From the NCBI RefSeq assembly GCF_947507565.1, contig NC_089185.1, forward strand, positions 124,001 through 188,000: a stretch of DNA of 64,000 nt, in the 5' to 3' direction. Within the stretch, counting starts at the first letter, position 1. Every line of letters starts with the position of its first letter. The notes beneath the pieces are model-generated. The model made no database searches, was not told the origin of the DNA, and saw only the letters and a list, made by a program, of their open reading frames with translations. A program made the position numbers and the translations under genes. Of the stretch, positions 45,032-57,097 are shown piece by piece. The DNA is from Oscarella lobularis. Lineage: Eukaryota > Porifera > Homoscleromorpha > Homosclerophorida > Oscarellidae.

Positions 45032-47438
45032 ATGACGGACGCCATCGGCGAAATCATAGCCGAAGCGAAGAGCAGTGGTTTTACGACCATACCGAAACTA
45101 TCAGATCAAGGTTTGCATAGATTTCGAGCAAAGAAATTCGATCGAAACCTTTCGACAGATGTGAGCAGCGTCTGGGAAGTCGTATCTTCATATATCGAGC
45201 GTCAAATGAGCCAAAACAAAGCAAGGATAATCAATTCGACACACGAAAACCAGATTTGATCTATTTTCTCTTTGCATGGCGACAGGGAGTCCAAGTGCCG
45301 GGATTAGGCGTCTTCACCTTCTCTCAGCGCAAACTCAATATCGGAAACAATCGAACAATCGTCATTCAGCGGCCCGTCTTTCAACTGTCGGAAAAGTTCG
45401 CTCAGACGCACAAAGTCGAACACGCAAAGCAATATATATCCGGTCAAATTCCGGTCGTCTCGCTCAACTACTCGGCCCTGTCGATGGAAAGTCCATTCAG
45501 TCGCGACACGGTCGAACGATGCGTGCGCGAAGTGCTGCTCGCCTTGTCGCGCTGCGTCCAGAAAAATCGCACGGTCGAGTTCACCTTCGCCGGCATTGGT
45601 CGTCTCGCCGTTCGCGACTGCAAAGCCAAGATGAAATTCTTTAAAGAATTTATCACAAGCATGGACGGCACGGGCGGACATCTCATCAACGCTTTCGTAA
45701 TAAGTCTTATATATCGAGGGTCTATTGTGCTCTAATTCGATTTGGCGCAGTCTTCCAGCAGGGCATCGTCGATTGCCGCTGGCAACACGCCGCGCTCCCC
45801 GACAACCGTCGCTCTGCCGAAAATCGTCAAATCGCCGTCGTCGTCGCCACTTTCCCTCGACGGAACGAGGATGGAATCAAGACGATTGACGAGAAGCGCG
45901 GGCGATGGAATGCCGCCTATACCGGAAGGATCCATTGTGGCTCAAAACGAATCGTCGTCCGACGGCGGCGGCGACGACGACGATAATAATGCTGTCGAAA
46001 CTACCGACGTAGCCGTTGCGACGTCGCCGCCTCCCACGTCGCCGCAAAAGGCGAAGGAGAAGGAGGAGGAGGAAGCCGTCACGCCGGCGACGAGTCGACC
46101 GAATTCTTGCTCGCACGGTATGGCGGCTGGACAGGAATTATGCTACTTGTGTCATCAGCGTGAAATGAGGAACGTGCCTGTTTCTTTCGTCGAGGAGAGA
46201 CGTGCGAGGCAATTGTACGAGGATAGACTTCTTCAGCAATATCAACGGCAGAAGGATTCCCTTGCGCAGGCTAGAGAACAGGCACGTTAGCATCTAGCTC
46301 GCGGCACTCGCGTCCTATAACCCGTGAAATCTAGGCAAAAGAGACAAAGAATAGAGACATATGTCGCAAAATGGCTGGTTACAATTTCGAAGCAGGCGAA
46401 AATAGAAAGGTAAATCACTCTTCCCTCGATACGACTCTCTCTCTTCTTTGAACAGAGATCCAATGGTGAACGACCCGACGACAAATGGTTTCAGGTACAA
46501 CAGTCCCCTTGGTCATTTGTCTCTCTCTCCACGAGACTTTTAGAAGTCGTACGTCTTCGATAAGCGTCCGGCAACCGAACCACCCTACGCCAAGCAACTC
46601 AAATACTCGCAAGAACTCGAAATGCAAGTGAATGCTCGCAAGCACCTCCGAGAGAGTCTGAAAAAGGAGACGGATTTGCTGGAGAGATTGGAGCAAATTC
46701 AACTCGCAGAAGAGTAAGAAGCGAAAGACAAAAAAATTCAAAAATGCTTTCATGACGGTTGTCAAGGTTGGCAGCGAGTAGAGAAGTTTACCTCTCGCAA
46801 AAAGCGACGGCGAGTCATCAATATCAGAAAGCTCTCGAAGAACAGGTAGTGTGCTCATATGACACTGACTGAGTGCGATCCAGCGTCTCAACTTCTAGAT
46901 TCGCTGCAAGCCGCTTCCTCTTCCCGTCGCTCAGCCCGACTCGATTCAACCGATATTCGGCATACACGACATGACGGATCGAAAGATGCAGAAAAGGCGA
47001 GAAATTGCCGAGAGCGTGTTTCACGAACAGCTGCAGGTGGAACGAGAAAAAGACGAGGAAACGATCAAGAAACGACGCTGGGAACAAGAAGAGGAATTAA
47101 AAATGCTAAAGAGGAACAAAGAAGAGTAAGTCCGAGTTACCAAGCTCGCGGATTCGACGATTCGTTTGTTCAGACTCGTAGAAGACATGAAATTGCGTCA
47201 TCAAGAGCGGATACAGCAACGAAACGAGCTCGAACAATCGTGGGCTCATTTGGCCGCCGAAAAGAAAGCTCGCGACGTCGAAGAAGCCGAGCTAGAGAAA
47301 CAGGCGGGCGCGTTGCTTCATGAGCAATGCGACAAGTACCATCGATGCCGTCAGTGCAAGAGACGGCCGGAGAACGTGGGAAAGTCGAATGTTTTGAAGG
47401 AAACTCGCTTCATAGCCGGCGCCAAACTGATACTGTAA
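45032..47438 (+). CDS. CCDC81: CCDC81, centrosomal/ciliary protein with HU-like N-terminal domains
   Basis: The start MTDAIGEIIAEAKSSGFTTI begins the CCDC81 HU-like module. Later: VSSVWEVVSSYIERQM, GVQVPGLGVFTFSQRKL, NNRTIVIQRPVFQLSEKFAQ, IPVVSLNYSALSMESPFSRD and VEFTFAGIGRLAVRDCKAKM. A Ser/Pro-rich linker leads to GQELCYLCHQREMRNVPVSF (C-x2-C) and VEERRARQLYEDRLLQQYQR. Coiled coil follows with YVFDKRPATEPPYAKQLKYS. The C-terminus CDKYHRCRQCKRRPENVGKS then NV and a short end AGAKLIL matches the Cys-rich tail of human CCDC81 in full. The intron after AREQ (near 46276) can be read as GC-AG or, with another acceptor, as GT-AG. It is head-to-head with WDR59. Confidence 0.93.
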
Positions 47439-47694
47439 GGAGAGAGTGAACGAAAATCGGTGCGTTTGCATTACAGAGTATACATACATACGGTCTTGCG
47501 TTTAGTTGAATTGTCTCAGAAATAGATTTCTAAGCATTTTTCTCCGCGTATTTCTAGTTCTGCCGTCAGAAGCAAAAAAGGTTGCCAAAAAAAAAGAACG
47601 CTGCATGCAAAACTAACTTTAGCTCATTCTCTAGCACGGTTCATCACAGCGCAAAAAAATTAAGAACTCATTTGCCTAAAAGAACATAAAAGCT

Positions 47695-50600
47695 TTACTG
47701 TAGCCCAGCGTCTTTTTTTCTTCTGTAGCTGCACACGGCGCCCCATATTCGGCATCGCGGACCTCCCCTAATTGCGAAAAAATGAAAGCGTTGATCTCTT
47801 TTCACTACGCTCTCATTTCTTACTTCAAACGCAAGTGAACCAAGTCTTCATACGTAATAAAATTGAGCACGTCGTTAAGAGAGTACTCTTCGTCGACGAA
47901 CTAATTATTCAAAAAAATTAGACGACAGAAACTCGCACACGCGGTCCCCGCGCCACCTTTTGCGTCACTTCACGCGATAGATCAAGGTCTTGCAGCCATT
48001 GTACGAGTTGAGAATCGGGCAAAGAGCTCGCTTTCTCCCCTTCTACAAGACAACCCCCCTACGTTCCGTCAGGCAATCTAGAATTACATTTGATGATACC
48101 TTCTGCTGACATAGTTGTTGGAGAACTAGAAATAAGCGCTGCCACGCGAAAATCACATTGTTTATCAATTAGGTACCTCTGTTCGGCAAGCAGTCGCTTC
48201 TGCCCAGCCAAATTAGCGTGCAACTGCTGCTTCAAAGTCTTGTGCACATCAATTAACTCCTTCATTAATCTTAGAGAGATTCATAAGTGTTTCAATCAAG
48301 AAAACAACGCCATTACCTCAAATTCTCATCAGTCGCACATTCAAGTTCGTCTCGAAGCGCACCGATACCAACGTCGTCGTCGTCGTCGTCGTCACCGTCG
48401 TCGTCGTCGTCGTCGTCACGATCGTCGCTCTTCGTTTTCTTCTTCGTCTTCTTCCTTTTCCGCGATGTTTTCGTTTCGGGAACTTTAATGGTCAAATCGA
48501 CCAAACCGTCGTCGGTGTACGACATCGTTTCGACGGTGCTGTCCGTATCGTCGGGCGACAAAAGGCGCAACGCCTTGTTGATCGCCTCCTTCACTAAATT
48601 ATCTATAGCGAAGATGTGATGCGGTTTGATTCCGCGTTGTTTCAGCCCTTCGCTGGCCACTTCTTGAAAAACGACCAGAGCCAGATTAAGTCCGTTTGCC
48701 GCAACGCTGTTGCCTTGAAACTCGTCCATTAATTGCTCTATATAGACATCAAGGCTACACATTTCGAAATAGAATTGCATACGTATCGTGCTCTTCATCT
48801 CTTTCTCCTTTCCATCTTCAAAATACGATTTAAAAGCGTTCTGCAGTTGAAGGAGTTTTTCCTTAGCGAAAGGACAGCGTCCTCTGGAGTTCTGCGCTAT
48901 TCTTTGCTCCCACCGCGAGCACGTCTAGAAGAAGAAGAAAAAAAATCGAAGTAGAATAATAATCAAAAGAAGAAACGGCGCACTTTGTCTTTGTCTTCGG
49001 TAAGCATCGAAGTGAGCTGAGCTTTTCTTCGAGTGTGACTCTGCAGTCGCTCGAACGGATCTGACGTCGCTTCGTCCGATATCGAACCGGGGACAAAAAT
49101 CGACGAACTCGTCGAAGACGTGTCCGATGAACTACGATTTCAAAATTTACGCCGTAGCATGGCAATCACTATCGAAGCTTACGTGAACGAGTCAGTCACA
49201 GTGGCGCTACCCTGAGTGAATCCCCGCTTGCGAGGTCTGAGAAAAAAATACAGAAAGAGTGTCCCTCCTGCATGGTGAGACTTACGGTGGCGATAGAGTA
49301 CGTCCTTCTTCATTAGGAGCTAAGGAGTCTCGAGTACGGTTTATGTACTCTATGTGTCATGTATAAAGCGTACTGGATAGACTTCTAATTTTGCTAAACT
49401 GAAGGGCGAAAGGCTGTTGTTTGGTAGCGCTCTTCTTGCGTTTCTTTTTGACGAGGAGAAATGGGTGTTTCAGTAATTCTGCGGCCGAGGCGCGCTTCAC
49501 CGGATCCGGTTCAAAGCAACTGCGCGCGCGCGGGGTCAAATTTCAATCAAAACCGTTTTCTTTCGCGTCGATATTTTACGTACCGCTTGAGAAAATCTTC
49601 AGCGACGTCTGTCATTTCTTTGGGAATTTCCGGATGCGCTTTGAACATTCCAACTCGAAACAGAGCAGCTTGAGGTGTGCCAAGCTAAACGGGGCATCAA
49701 ACACGTGCAAAGAGGAGCATCAAGGATAATTTTACTTGCCTCGTGAAAAGGAGGTAACCCGGTCGCCATTTCAATCACAGTACAACCCAGAGACCAAATG
49801 TCAGCCTATCCAAATTAATTAATTATTTAACTAATTATTTAATTCGTACCTTCATGCCATATCCTCTCTGTCCAGCATCAATAACCTCCGGAGCCATAAA
49901 CTGCATCGTCCCTATTCAATTTCAGCATAAAAATCGTGAAACGAATTTACTGTAACTTGCCGGCAAACGACGCGCTGTTCGGATTGATTCCCGCCAGTCG
50001 TTTTGACGTGCCGAAATCAGATATTTTAAGTACGCCGCTGTAGGTATTGACCAAGACATTATCCCCTACGAGGAAAGATCCCAAACCCCATAAATACCAA
50101 AAACGACGTCTAGTCTAGAAAAAAAACCTTTAATGTCTCTATGAACAATTTTTTGATCGTGCTAAAGAAGCAAAGTCGAGTTAATTAAGAAGTCAATTCT
50201 GAGAAGGATCGTTTACCAAATATTTGAGACCCTGCACAATCTGTCTCGTGTAGTGTCGCATCGTCTGTTCGTCATTCTTCAAAGGCCCCCAATGCTTTCT
50301 CAGTAAACTCGAAAGACTTCCTACACGGAAAAAAAGAACATAAATAAATAAATAAATGAGTCATCACTCTTCAAAAAAAAAGCGTCACCTCCAGGAACTT
50401 GCTCCATAAAAATCTTAAAAAATCCTTCTTCGCTGCGAGACCCAAGGTACTGAACAATATTCTCATGTCGCAGCTGACGATGCAAACGAATCTCTTCGTG
50501 AAGCGGTTGAACGTTGCTGAGAGAGAATTTCTTAGCCTTTCTCCCCTTTCCCCCTCGCATTACGCGTACCTGGAATCTTTCTCCGGTACTTCTTTAATTG

Positions 50601-53500
50601 CCAATCGCTGCTTCGTCGCCACGTGAAATCCCGAATAGACGACGCCGTATGTGCCTCTACCGAGAACCATACGCTCTTCCGTAACCTCGTCGGATTCGTA
50701 TTGAAACTAGAGAACAAAACGTGCAGTTGCTTAGGCGAACTTTGTCTCCTATTTCACCTCAAATTCCGTCTCGTGTTCCAACTCTTCCTGATCGGCCGGC
50801 GATCGTTCGAGCAGCTTTAGGACGAGTTCAAAGCATCTGGAATAGAAGGGTCACACACAAAGGCTTGCCTCTCCGTTTTCCCCCCCAACCTCTGTCTCAA
50901 TCGCTTCGACGGAAAATAGACTTGAAAGTCGTCCGAATTCTCTTGCACGTACAAAAACAGGCATCGATCTTCCCTCTTGTACAGACTAATGAATATAAGA
51001 GGAGATTAATACGGAGACGAAGAGGCGTCGTCACCGGACCTGATGTTCTTGATGGATTCGGCGGAAAAATGCCAGTCGTGCCGCGCCTAGGCGAACAGAT
51101 GTCAAACAAAGTGTAGCAGCGTCATCGACGTCCTGTTTTAGGCCAAAAAAAGCGACCAGACAGGACCCGGGACAATATGCAACAAGTCTGAGGCTCGAAG
51201 GAAGTGTCTGACACCCTTCCCACACACAACAGAAGTCGTGCAACGACAAACACCCCCCAGTGTACCCACCTTTTCCAAATTCTCAGGCCACGTCGTATGG
51301 CAAAGTTGAACAGACTAAAAAAAGAATGACGTCATTGCATTGTCAGGCAATAAAGTGCTACAAGATTTGGTCTCGTTATTGGATCCACAAATAGATCTCT
51401 TAGACACTATTTGTTTCTAAAACAATCACGTTCATTCTAATAGGGAACTCCCTCTTCTCCCCTGGCTTCTTGCCACCACCACACAAACCGATCATTTTTT
51501 CCCCCTTGGGGCTCTACTAAAACGGTTCCTCTAAAAATATCGACCGCCACCCGCAAAGTCGTTTAAACAGCCGAAACGACGTTGTGTTGCCCCAAAGCCC
51601 GGGGCGAGAATTACTCACCTTGTCTTCCAGCGTGACTTTAAACGAACTAGGTAGGTACACTTTCGTTGGCTCAAGAACAAGAACCTGAAAAAAAAAACTA
51701 GAAAAAGAACAGTCAAGCTGTTGCGTCATTTTACCGGAAATCGAAAATCGTCGCAATCCCCTTCTTTCGACGACTCCGTAAAGAAGTCGAGCCAAAATTC
51801 AAACCCCTTAATTTATTAGGATAGCGTGGGGGTGCGCATAAAAAGAATCTCGCATCAGCCTACTGCTTGCTCCATAGTAGTAACGTTCGTCTCCTCCCGT
51901 TTTCTCGCCTTATTTATGAGCTTAATGTTATTAAGTGTCGTATCAATGCACCTTAAGTCAATCAGCAATAGAACAAGGGCGTGTACACACAAGACACCAA
52001 GTTCACCATGGCTGAGGATTTAGCTTGAACATGCATTCGGCCGCAGCGCACGCTTTTCCGTAATCGTCCGAAAGAACGGAAATCTCAAAATACGTCGCCA
52101 CGTCCCAATAGTCGGACAGACGCTCCAAACTGCCCTTTCGACCCAATAGATTATGAAGAGTATTTACTAGCAATAACGATTTCATTTCCCTAAATAATAT
52201 ACATACGTCTCTCTCCTTACTTATCGTCTGTAGTTCTCTTGATTTGGAAAACTGGTCTCCGTGCACTACTAAGAGCGTCGCTAGATTGATGCCGGCGTAG
52301 ATGTTTGGCTGCACTTCGAATCCTTTTCGATACCATTGAATAGCCTTCGCTAGCCAATCCTTTTCCTTGTAGTTGGACTCGGTGAACTTGTCCTTGTAAA
52401 TGCGTCCGCACAAGCAAAGCATATCCGTCACTTGATTCTCCTTTTTCTGCAAGACCTGAAATAAGAGAGAATTAATTGTGCAGGGCGACGAAGCGACGTT
52501 GAAAACGTTGCTATACGTTATTCAGAACTTCCAAGGCTTTGTCTCTGTCTCCCGCTCTTTGCCTCCTACACACAAAAAAAGAATAATAAAATAAATTCTT
52601 CTAATTAAATGCGCAGACCTATTGAGTGCAAAAGCATAATGCTGTTGAATAGCCGGCTTGGTCTTTTGTTCGTCTTCGGGCAGTTTTTCCACCAAACGAA
52701 CCATAGCGTCATAATCCTTAAAATTCCGTGAAAAATAGAGAAAAAAGATAACGATTTCCACTAACCTTGATATCTCTATAGGTCAGCAACAATTGTACGA
52801 TAGTATCACAAGAATAAAGACGCGGATCCTCGTCGATCATTCCCTGCAACTTTTTCAATTCCTAAACTCCAGATAATCAAGAAAAAGAGAGAGAGAGAAA
52901 AAAAGCGAAAAGACGAACTTCCTTCAAAGCGTCGCCCTGCATCGTCTCTCTCGCCTTACGCAACGAATTCAAGAAAAACTCCTTATTCTTCTTTCGACTC
53001 GTCACGTCCATAGCCTGCAAGAGTCTCCGCAATCGTTTCGAGAGCGGAATCCCGGACGGCGTCCCGTTGCCGCTCGTGCCGTCGCCTCCGGGCGACGACG
53101 ATTGAAAATCGGTTGCAATGCACGTATCCTTCACGCAGCGATAAGGCACGAAGTTATGCGACGTCGACGCGATTTTTAAAAGGTCTAATGTCTCTTCGGG
53201 ATCGCGATCGTGGAAAACGATGACGTTGTGCGTCATGTCGAAGCTCTCGCGAACGCCCAGTTGATAGAAAAGCGACGCGCGATGCTCGCTTTCCGATAGA
53301 TCGGCGATTACGACGTCGGCGTTGTAGAATTGATCGAGTGACGCCGTTTTGCCTTCGTTTAGCGAGTCGAAAGGGAGCCTTTGCACGACGACTTTAACCG
53401 AGAGGTCCTTCGACGCCAGCTGCAAGGCGCAGTAAGCGCATTTCGCTTCGTCCGAGTCCGCATGGACGGACAGAATCGTCATTTTGCCCGACTTTTCCAT
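47695..53500 (-). CDS. MAP3K5: ASK-family MAP3K (MAP3K5/6/15)
   Basis: A stress-activated MAP kinase kinase kinase upstream of p38/JNK. The ATG at 53500-53498 starts [20 protein letters not shown]. The N-terminal thioredoxin-binding/central regulatory region includes [20 protein letters not shown] and [17 protein letters not shown]-like helices follow ([20 protein letters not shown]), then a PH-like part ([17 protein letters not shown]). The kinase shows [66 protein letters not shown] and [16 protein letters not shown], and ends [20 protein letters not shown]. After the kinase: [20 protein letters not shown], an acidic DDDD tract, a coiled coil, and a SAM-like end [20 protein letters not shown] continuing [13 protein letters not shown]. 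Length and order match vertebrate ASK1. The vertebrate paralogue cannot be decided. Confidence 0.93.
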
Positions 53501-53543
53501 ATCGTCTCCGGGACGTCGGTGGACCCCCGGACAAAAATATCTA
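53501..53543. promoter_or_regulatory. 43-bp bidirectional spacer, MAP3K / CWC27
   Basis: Only 43 bp separate the two divergent ATGs. Promoters and 5' leaders must overlap the opposite gene's first exon or be extremely short. No TATA box. Confidence 0.6.
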
Positions 53544-56199
53544 ATGAGCAGTATCTACATTCAAGAACCGCCAACAAATGGCAAGGCAAGCGTTCACGAG
53601 AGCAAACGACTTCGAAAAAGGAGTCGCCATACGTGTAGGTTCTTCTCTATACGAGCTGCGGCGAAATCGAAATCGAACTCTGGTCGAAAGAGACGCCGAA
53701 AGCGTGTCGCAATTTCATTCAGCTCTGTCTCGAAAGCTACTACGACGAAACGATTTTTCATCGCATCGTACCGGGATTTGTCGTTCAGGGAGGCGATCCC
53801 ACGGGAACGGGAGAAGGTACGTCGTTTCTAAAACCGAAAATTTCGCGGTTTTCGTGTATACGAGAAAGCGCGCGCTATTTAATTAATAAATACCGCGAAA
53901 TCGTGAAATTGTCGGGTACGTAACGCGCGCTAACGATCTTTCAGGAGGAGAATCGATTTACGGTGAACCATTCAAAGTAGGCGTGGTAGAAATGACTTGT
54001 GCTTGTTCCTATGTCTGTCTCTCTTCTCATTGAGGATGAATATCATCAACGTCTTCGCTTCAGTCATCGTGGCCTCGTCGCTATGGCCAGTTCGGAGTCA
54101 TGTGACAATGCAAGTCAATTCTTCTTCACTCTCGACAGAGCCGACGAATTGAATGGGCGGCACACGCTCTTCGGCAAGGCAAGAGATCACTACAGTACAT
54201 TAAATTTTCTATTTTTCTATTCTCCTGCCACTGCACACCAGGTTGTGGGACCAACTGTCTTCAATATGCTTCGACTCGCTGATAGAGAGATAGGCGAAAA
54301 TGACAGGCCTCTGGAGCCACCTCGAATCATAAAAACGGAGGTAGGATTATCTCCTCTCTGCGTCTCTATCTCGTTTTAGATCTTAGCAAATCCGTTTGAT
54401 GATATCGTGCCTCGCGAGACGTCGAGTCTCGCGACTGCTACCGCCTCCGACGAATTTGTCAAACAGAGCAAATCCAAGGCAACGAAGTAAACAATAAACA
54501 ATAGACACTCTAAATCCGTCAGACGGATAATCTCCGAATTCTATTATTTGCTGGCGCCGGACAGGAATTTCAGCTTGCTCTCTTTCGGTGACGAAGCCGA
54601 GGAAGACGACGAAGAGTCGACCGCTTTATCGACGGTTCAAAAAATCAAGTCGAGTCACGACGTTCTGACCGACGATCCGAAATTGAGCGCCGAACCGGCA
54701 GTCGACGATACAAAGTAAGTGAATCGTCGCGACATTTGTTCCAACTATCAGCTGACTTTCATCTACTCAGTCTTCATGAAGAAGCTTCTAATGAGGCAAG
54801 TGAATCCTCTTCTCGCCTCTCTCATTGTCCGAGAGAGCGAGAGACGACTTAATAATGATCACTTCCCCTTCGCTTCCTCGCTTCTCTCGCGAGACAAAAA
54901 CAATTGCAAAGCCCACTGAACTTTCCTAAGTACATTAGTAAGGCAACAGGATTGGGGTCCCCCTCCCCTCTCCCCTAGCTGTTGACTGTCGCTCTTCTTC
55001 GGGGCTTCCCTCAGGCGGCGAGCGGTATTCCTTGTCTTCTCAACTTACGAGCTCCTTTGACTATGTATACACGCACGTGTCGCCGACCGTGTAGGCTACG
55101 TGTGCGTCGTGTGCGTCGCGGGGTTCAACCGCACGTCTATGTCGGCCATTTGTTAAGTAAACGTGCGGTAATTCTCTGTTTATCGAGTAAGACGAAACGG
55201 TGCCCGCGCGCGCGCTCGTCATTCAATCAGGGACTCGTGCTAGTTCAATTGAGAATAGAGAGATGACCGACGTGCGACGGGCAACGGGGAGGGGCACGGC
55301 GAATTGTTTAGGCCTCTCGCCGCGCGAAAATTCGATGTCCTCGCTCCTCCCGTAGTCACGACGAGCATATGCAATAGTTCGCTGATTGGGTTCCATCGTC
55401 TTTCAATCAGGGTCGCGAAAGCAGAGATGGAAATAGGAAAAGGAGATTTGTTTCGTCGATTGACGGCACGCTTGCTGATATGAATTATCGCGAGGCGAAG
55501 AGAAAAGCCAAGAGGTGCGCTCTACTGTAACAGTAGCCGCGCGCACTGCCGCAGGCAAAATTAATGCATCTGGTTCGATCGCGTCTAGAGACGAACTGAA
55601 AAAGGAGTCTCGCGAACTGATGCGAGAAATTCGACAGGCGAAAAAGGAGAAGGAAGAGGAAGAGCGAAGGAAAACGATGCTCCAAGAGGAGGCGGAAGCG
55701 CGGGAAAAAGAAGAAGGGCCTCTCGCCGACTTTCGTCGAGAACGCAACGCTCTCATTTCTCAGGCGAAATCCCACAAGTCCGAGGGGCGAGAAGACGTGA
55801 GTGGTCGTCGTCTCGCTAATTCGTTTCGCGGCCCAGTCATTGTATATACGGTACACAATTTGTTATAGAAGAGAGCCATGCTCGCTCGATTCCGAGAAAA
55901 ATTAGCGAAAACTCGTTTGGAAAGGGAGGAGAATGCAAACGAAAAGAGCAGAGGCGACGAGACTGACGATTGGTATGCATTAGGGGCGGTGGCGGCGGCG
56001 GCGACGACGACGACGACGATAAGTTCTGTGATTTTTCTACAGGATGGGACACTCTCTCGTCGACGAGGAAAAGAGAATAGTCCTGGCTAAGGATGCGGCG
56101 GTCGTCAACGAGGATACGTTCGACATTTTTGATCCCCGCAATCCCATCAATATGCGTCGGCGGGGAGCTGATAAAGCAGCGCAAAAGAAGAAAAAATAG
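53544..56199 (+). CDS. CWC27: CWC27, spliceosomal cyclophilin-like protein
   Basis: A cyclophilin-fold component of the activated spliceosome. The start MSSIYIQEPPTNGK joins to VLLYTSCGEIEIELWSKETP, then ACRNFIQLCLESYYDETI-like sequence and FHRIVPGFVVQGGDPTGTG. Further exons give GGESIYGEPFK, LRFSHRGLVAMASSESCDNA, QFFFTLDRADELNGRHTLFG and ANPFDDIVPRE. The C-terminal half has KATKNFSLLSFGDEAEEDDE, KSSHDVLTDDPKLSAEP, a charged coiled coil (DELKKESRELMREIRQAKKE) and the ending VNEDTFDIFDPRNPINMRRR. All match human CWC27. A large, partly GC-rich intron of about 0.8 kb (about 54,717-55,555) interrupts the second half. The first intron (53586-53638) is best read as GC-AG. The gene is head-to-head with the MAP3K. 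Confidence 0.95.
53586..53638 (+). other. Probable GC-AG intron 1 of CWC27
   Basis: A 53-nt intron with donor GGCAAG|GCAAGC and acceptor CGTGTAG|GTT. It joins NGK to VLL as in other animals. A GT two codons later (AGC|GTTCAC) would keep frame but insert Ala-Ser and has a poor donor. Confidence 0.7.
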
Positions 56200-57097
56200 T
56201 GACAATAGAGCGGCGGGGGGGCACGATGAATTTCTTAATGAAAAAGTGGCTTACATAGAGAGACTTGTAGAGATAGCTATCGTGTCGGCGGCCTCCTGTC
56301 TTAGTCAAAAGTCCAATTTCCGGAAGACGTCACGAGCGCGTCGCTGTACCGCCGCCGCCGCCGCTACCACCGCCTACCGTATCGCAAACGCCCGCCTGAA
56401 TTTTTTCACTTGACCACACATCAAGCGGATCTCTTTCGGTAGTACGAGACGCCAATAAGGAGGGTCTCTCTCTCTACCATGTAGGCACGTAATAACAATA
56501 ATATAAACAGGCGAACTAATTGGACTGTCGTTAGTCGCGCGCGGCGTGCGGGCGGGCGGAAAAGTGAGCTCAGCTTTTTGCGGCAGTCGCAAGCTAAATT
56601 TGACACTTTTGAAAATACTGGCCTGTTTGATTTAGCTGGCGGTCGGAAATGACTCACCTTGGTCGGCTTCGATTCCGTGCCGCAGAGACCCGACTTTTGG
56701 CCGTCCCACATGCGTCACCAATCTACTACAAACACCCACTAGGTCGGTTTCCACCAGAGAAATTAGCAAGCCCGACTGGAAGCTAATTGCATCTTCTCAG
56801 TGGAAGCGGTTCCGGAACGCAAATGCTTTATCAGCGCCTTCGACGCCCGCTGCGGCTCAGTCGACGCAGAGCGTCCAAGAGAGGAGAGACGAAAGCGTGT
56901 TGTGAGCATTCCGGTGGGAATAAAAGGTGCGCTCATAGAGGCGGCTTTCGTGCCGCATCTCCTAATACGGTCTGCGCCTATTCGCGCCAATTTCTCACGC
57001 TGAGAATCGGGCGGAGTCCCCGGGCCATCTCACGCACGACCAACGAAGCACGAAACCAATTTTTGTTTGCTTTTTCCCCCAGGTCACTGCCATTGAA
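56200..57097. other. Intergenic region, CWC27 to NOTUM
   Basis: About 900 bp without a gene I can support. It contains a short run of CCG codons near 56,350 and several open frames of 65-113 codons on both strands without recognisable features. It presumably holds the CWC27 3' UTR and the NOTUM promoter and 5' UTR. Confidence 0.5.

Noticed and set aside
46276-46335. Fifth GC-AG intron in CCDC81
   Set aside because: CAG|GCACGT works in frame, but GT four bases later with a different acceptor also works, so it is not counted.
55060-55160. tRNA gene in a CWC27 intron (GGGTTCAACCGC looks like a B box)
   Set aside because: No A box or foldable acceptor and anticodon arms at the right spacing. 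I found no tRNA anywhere in the window.
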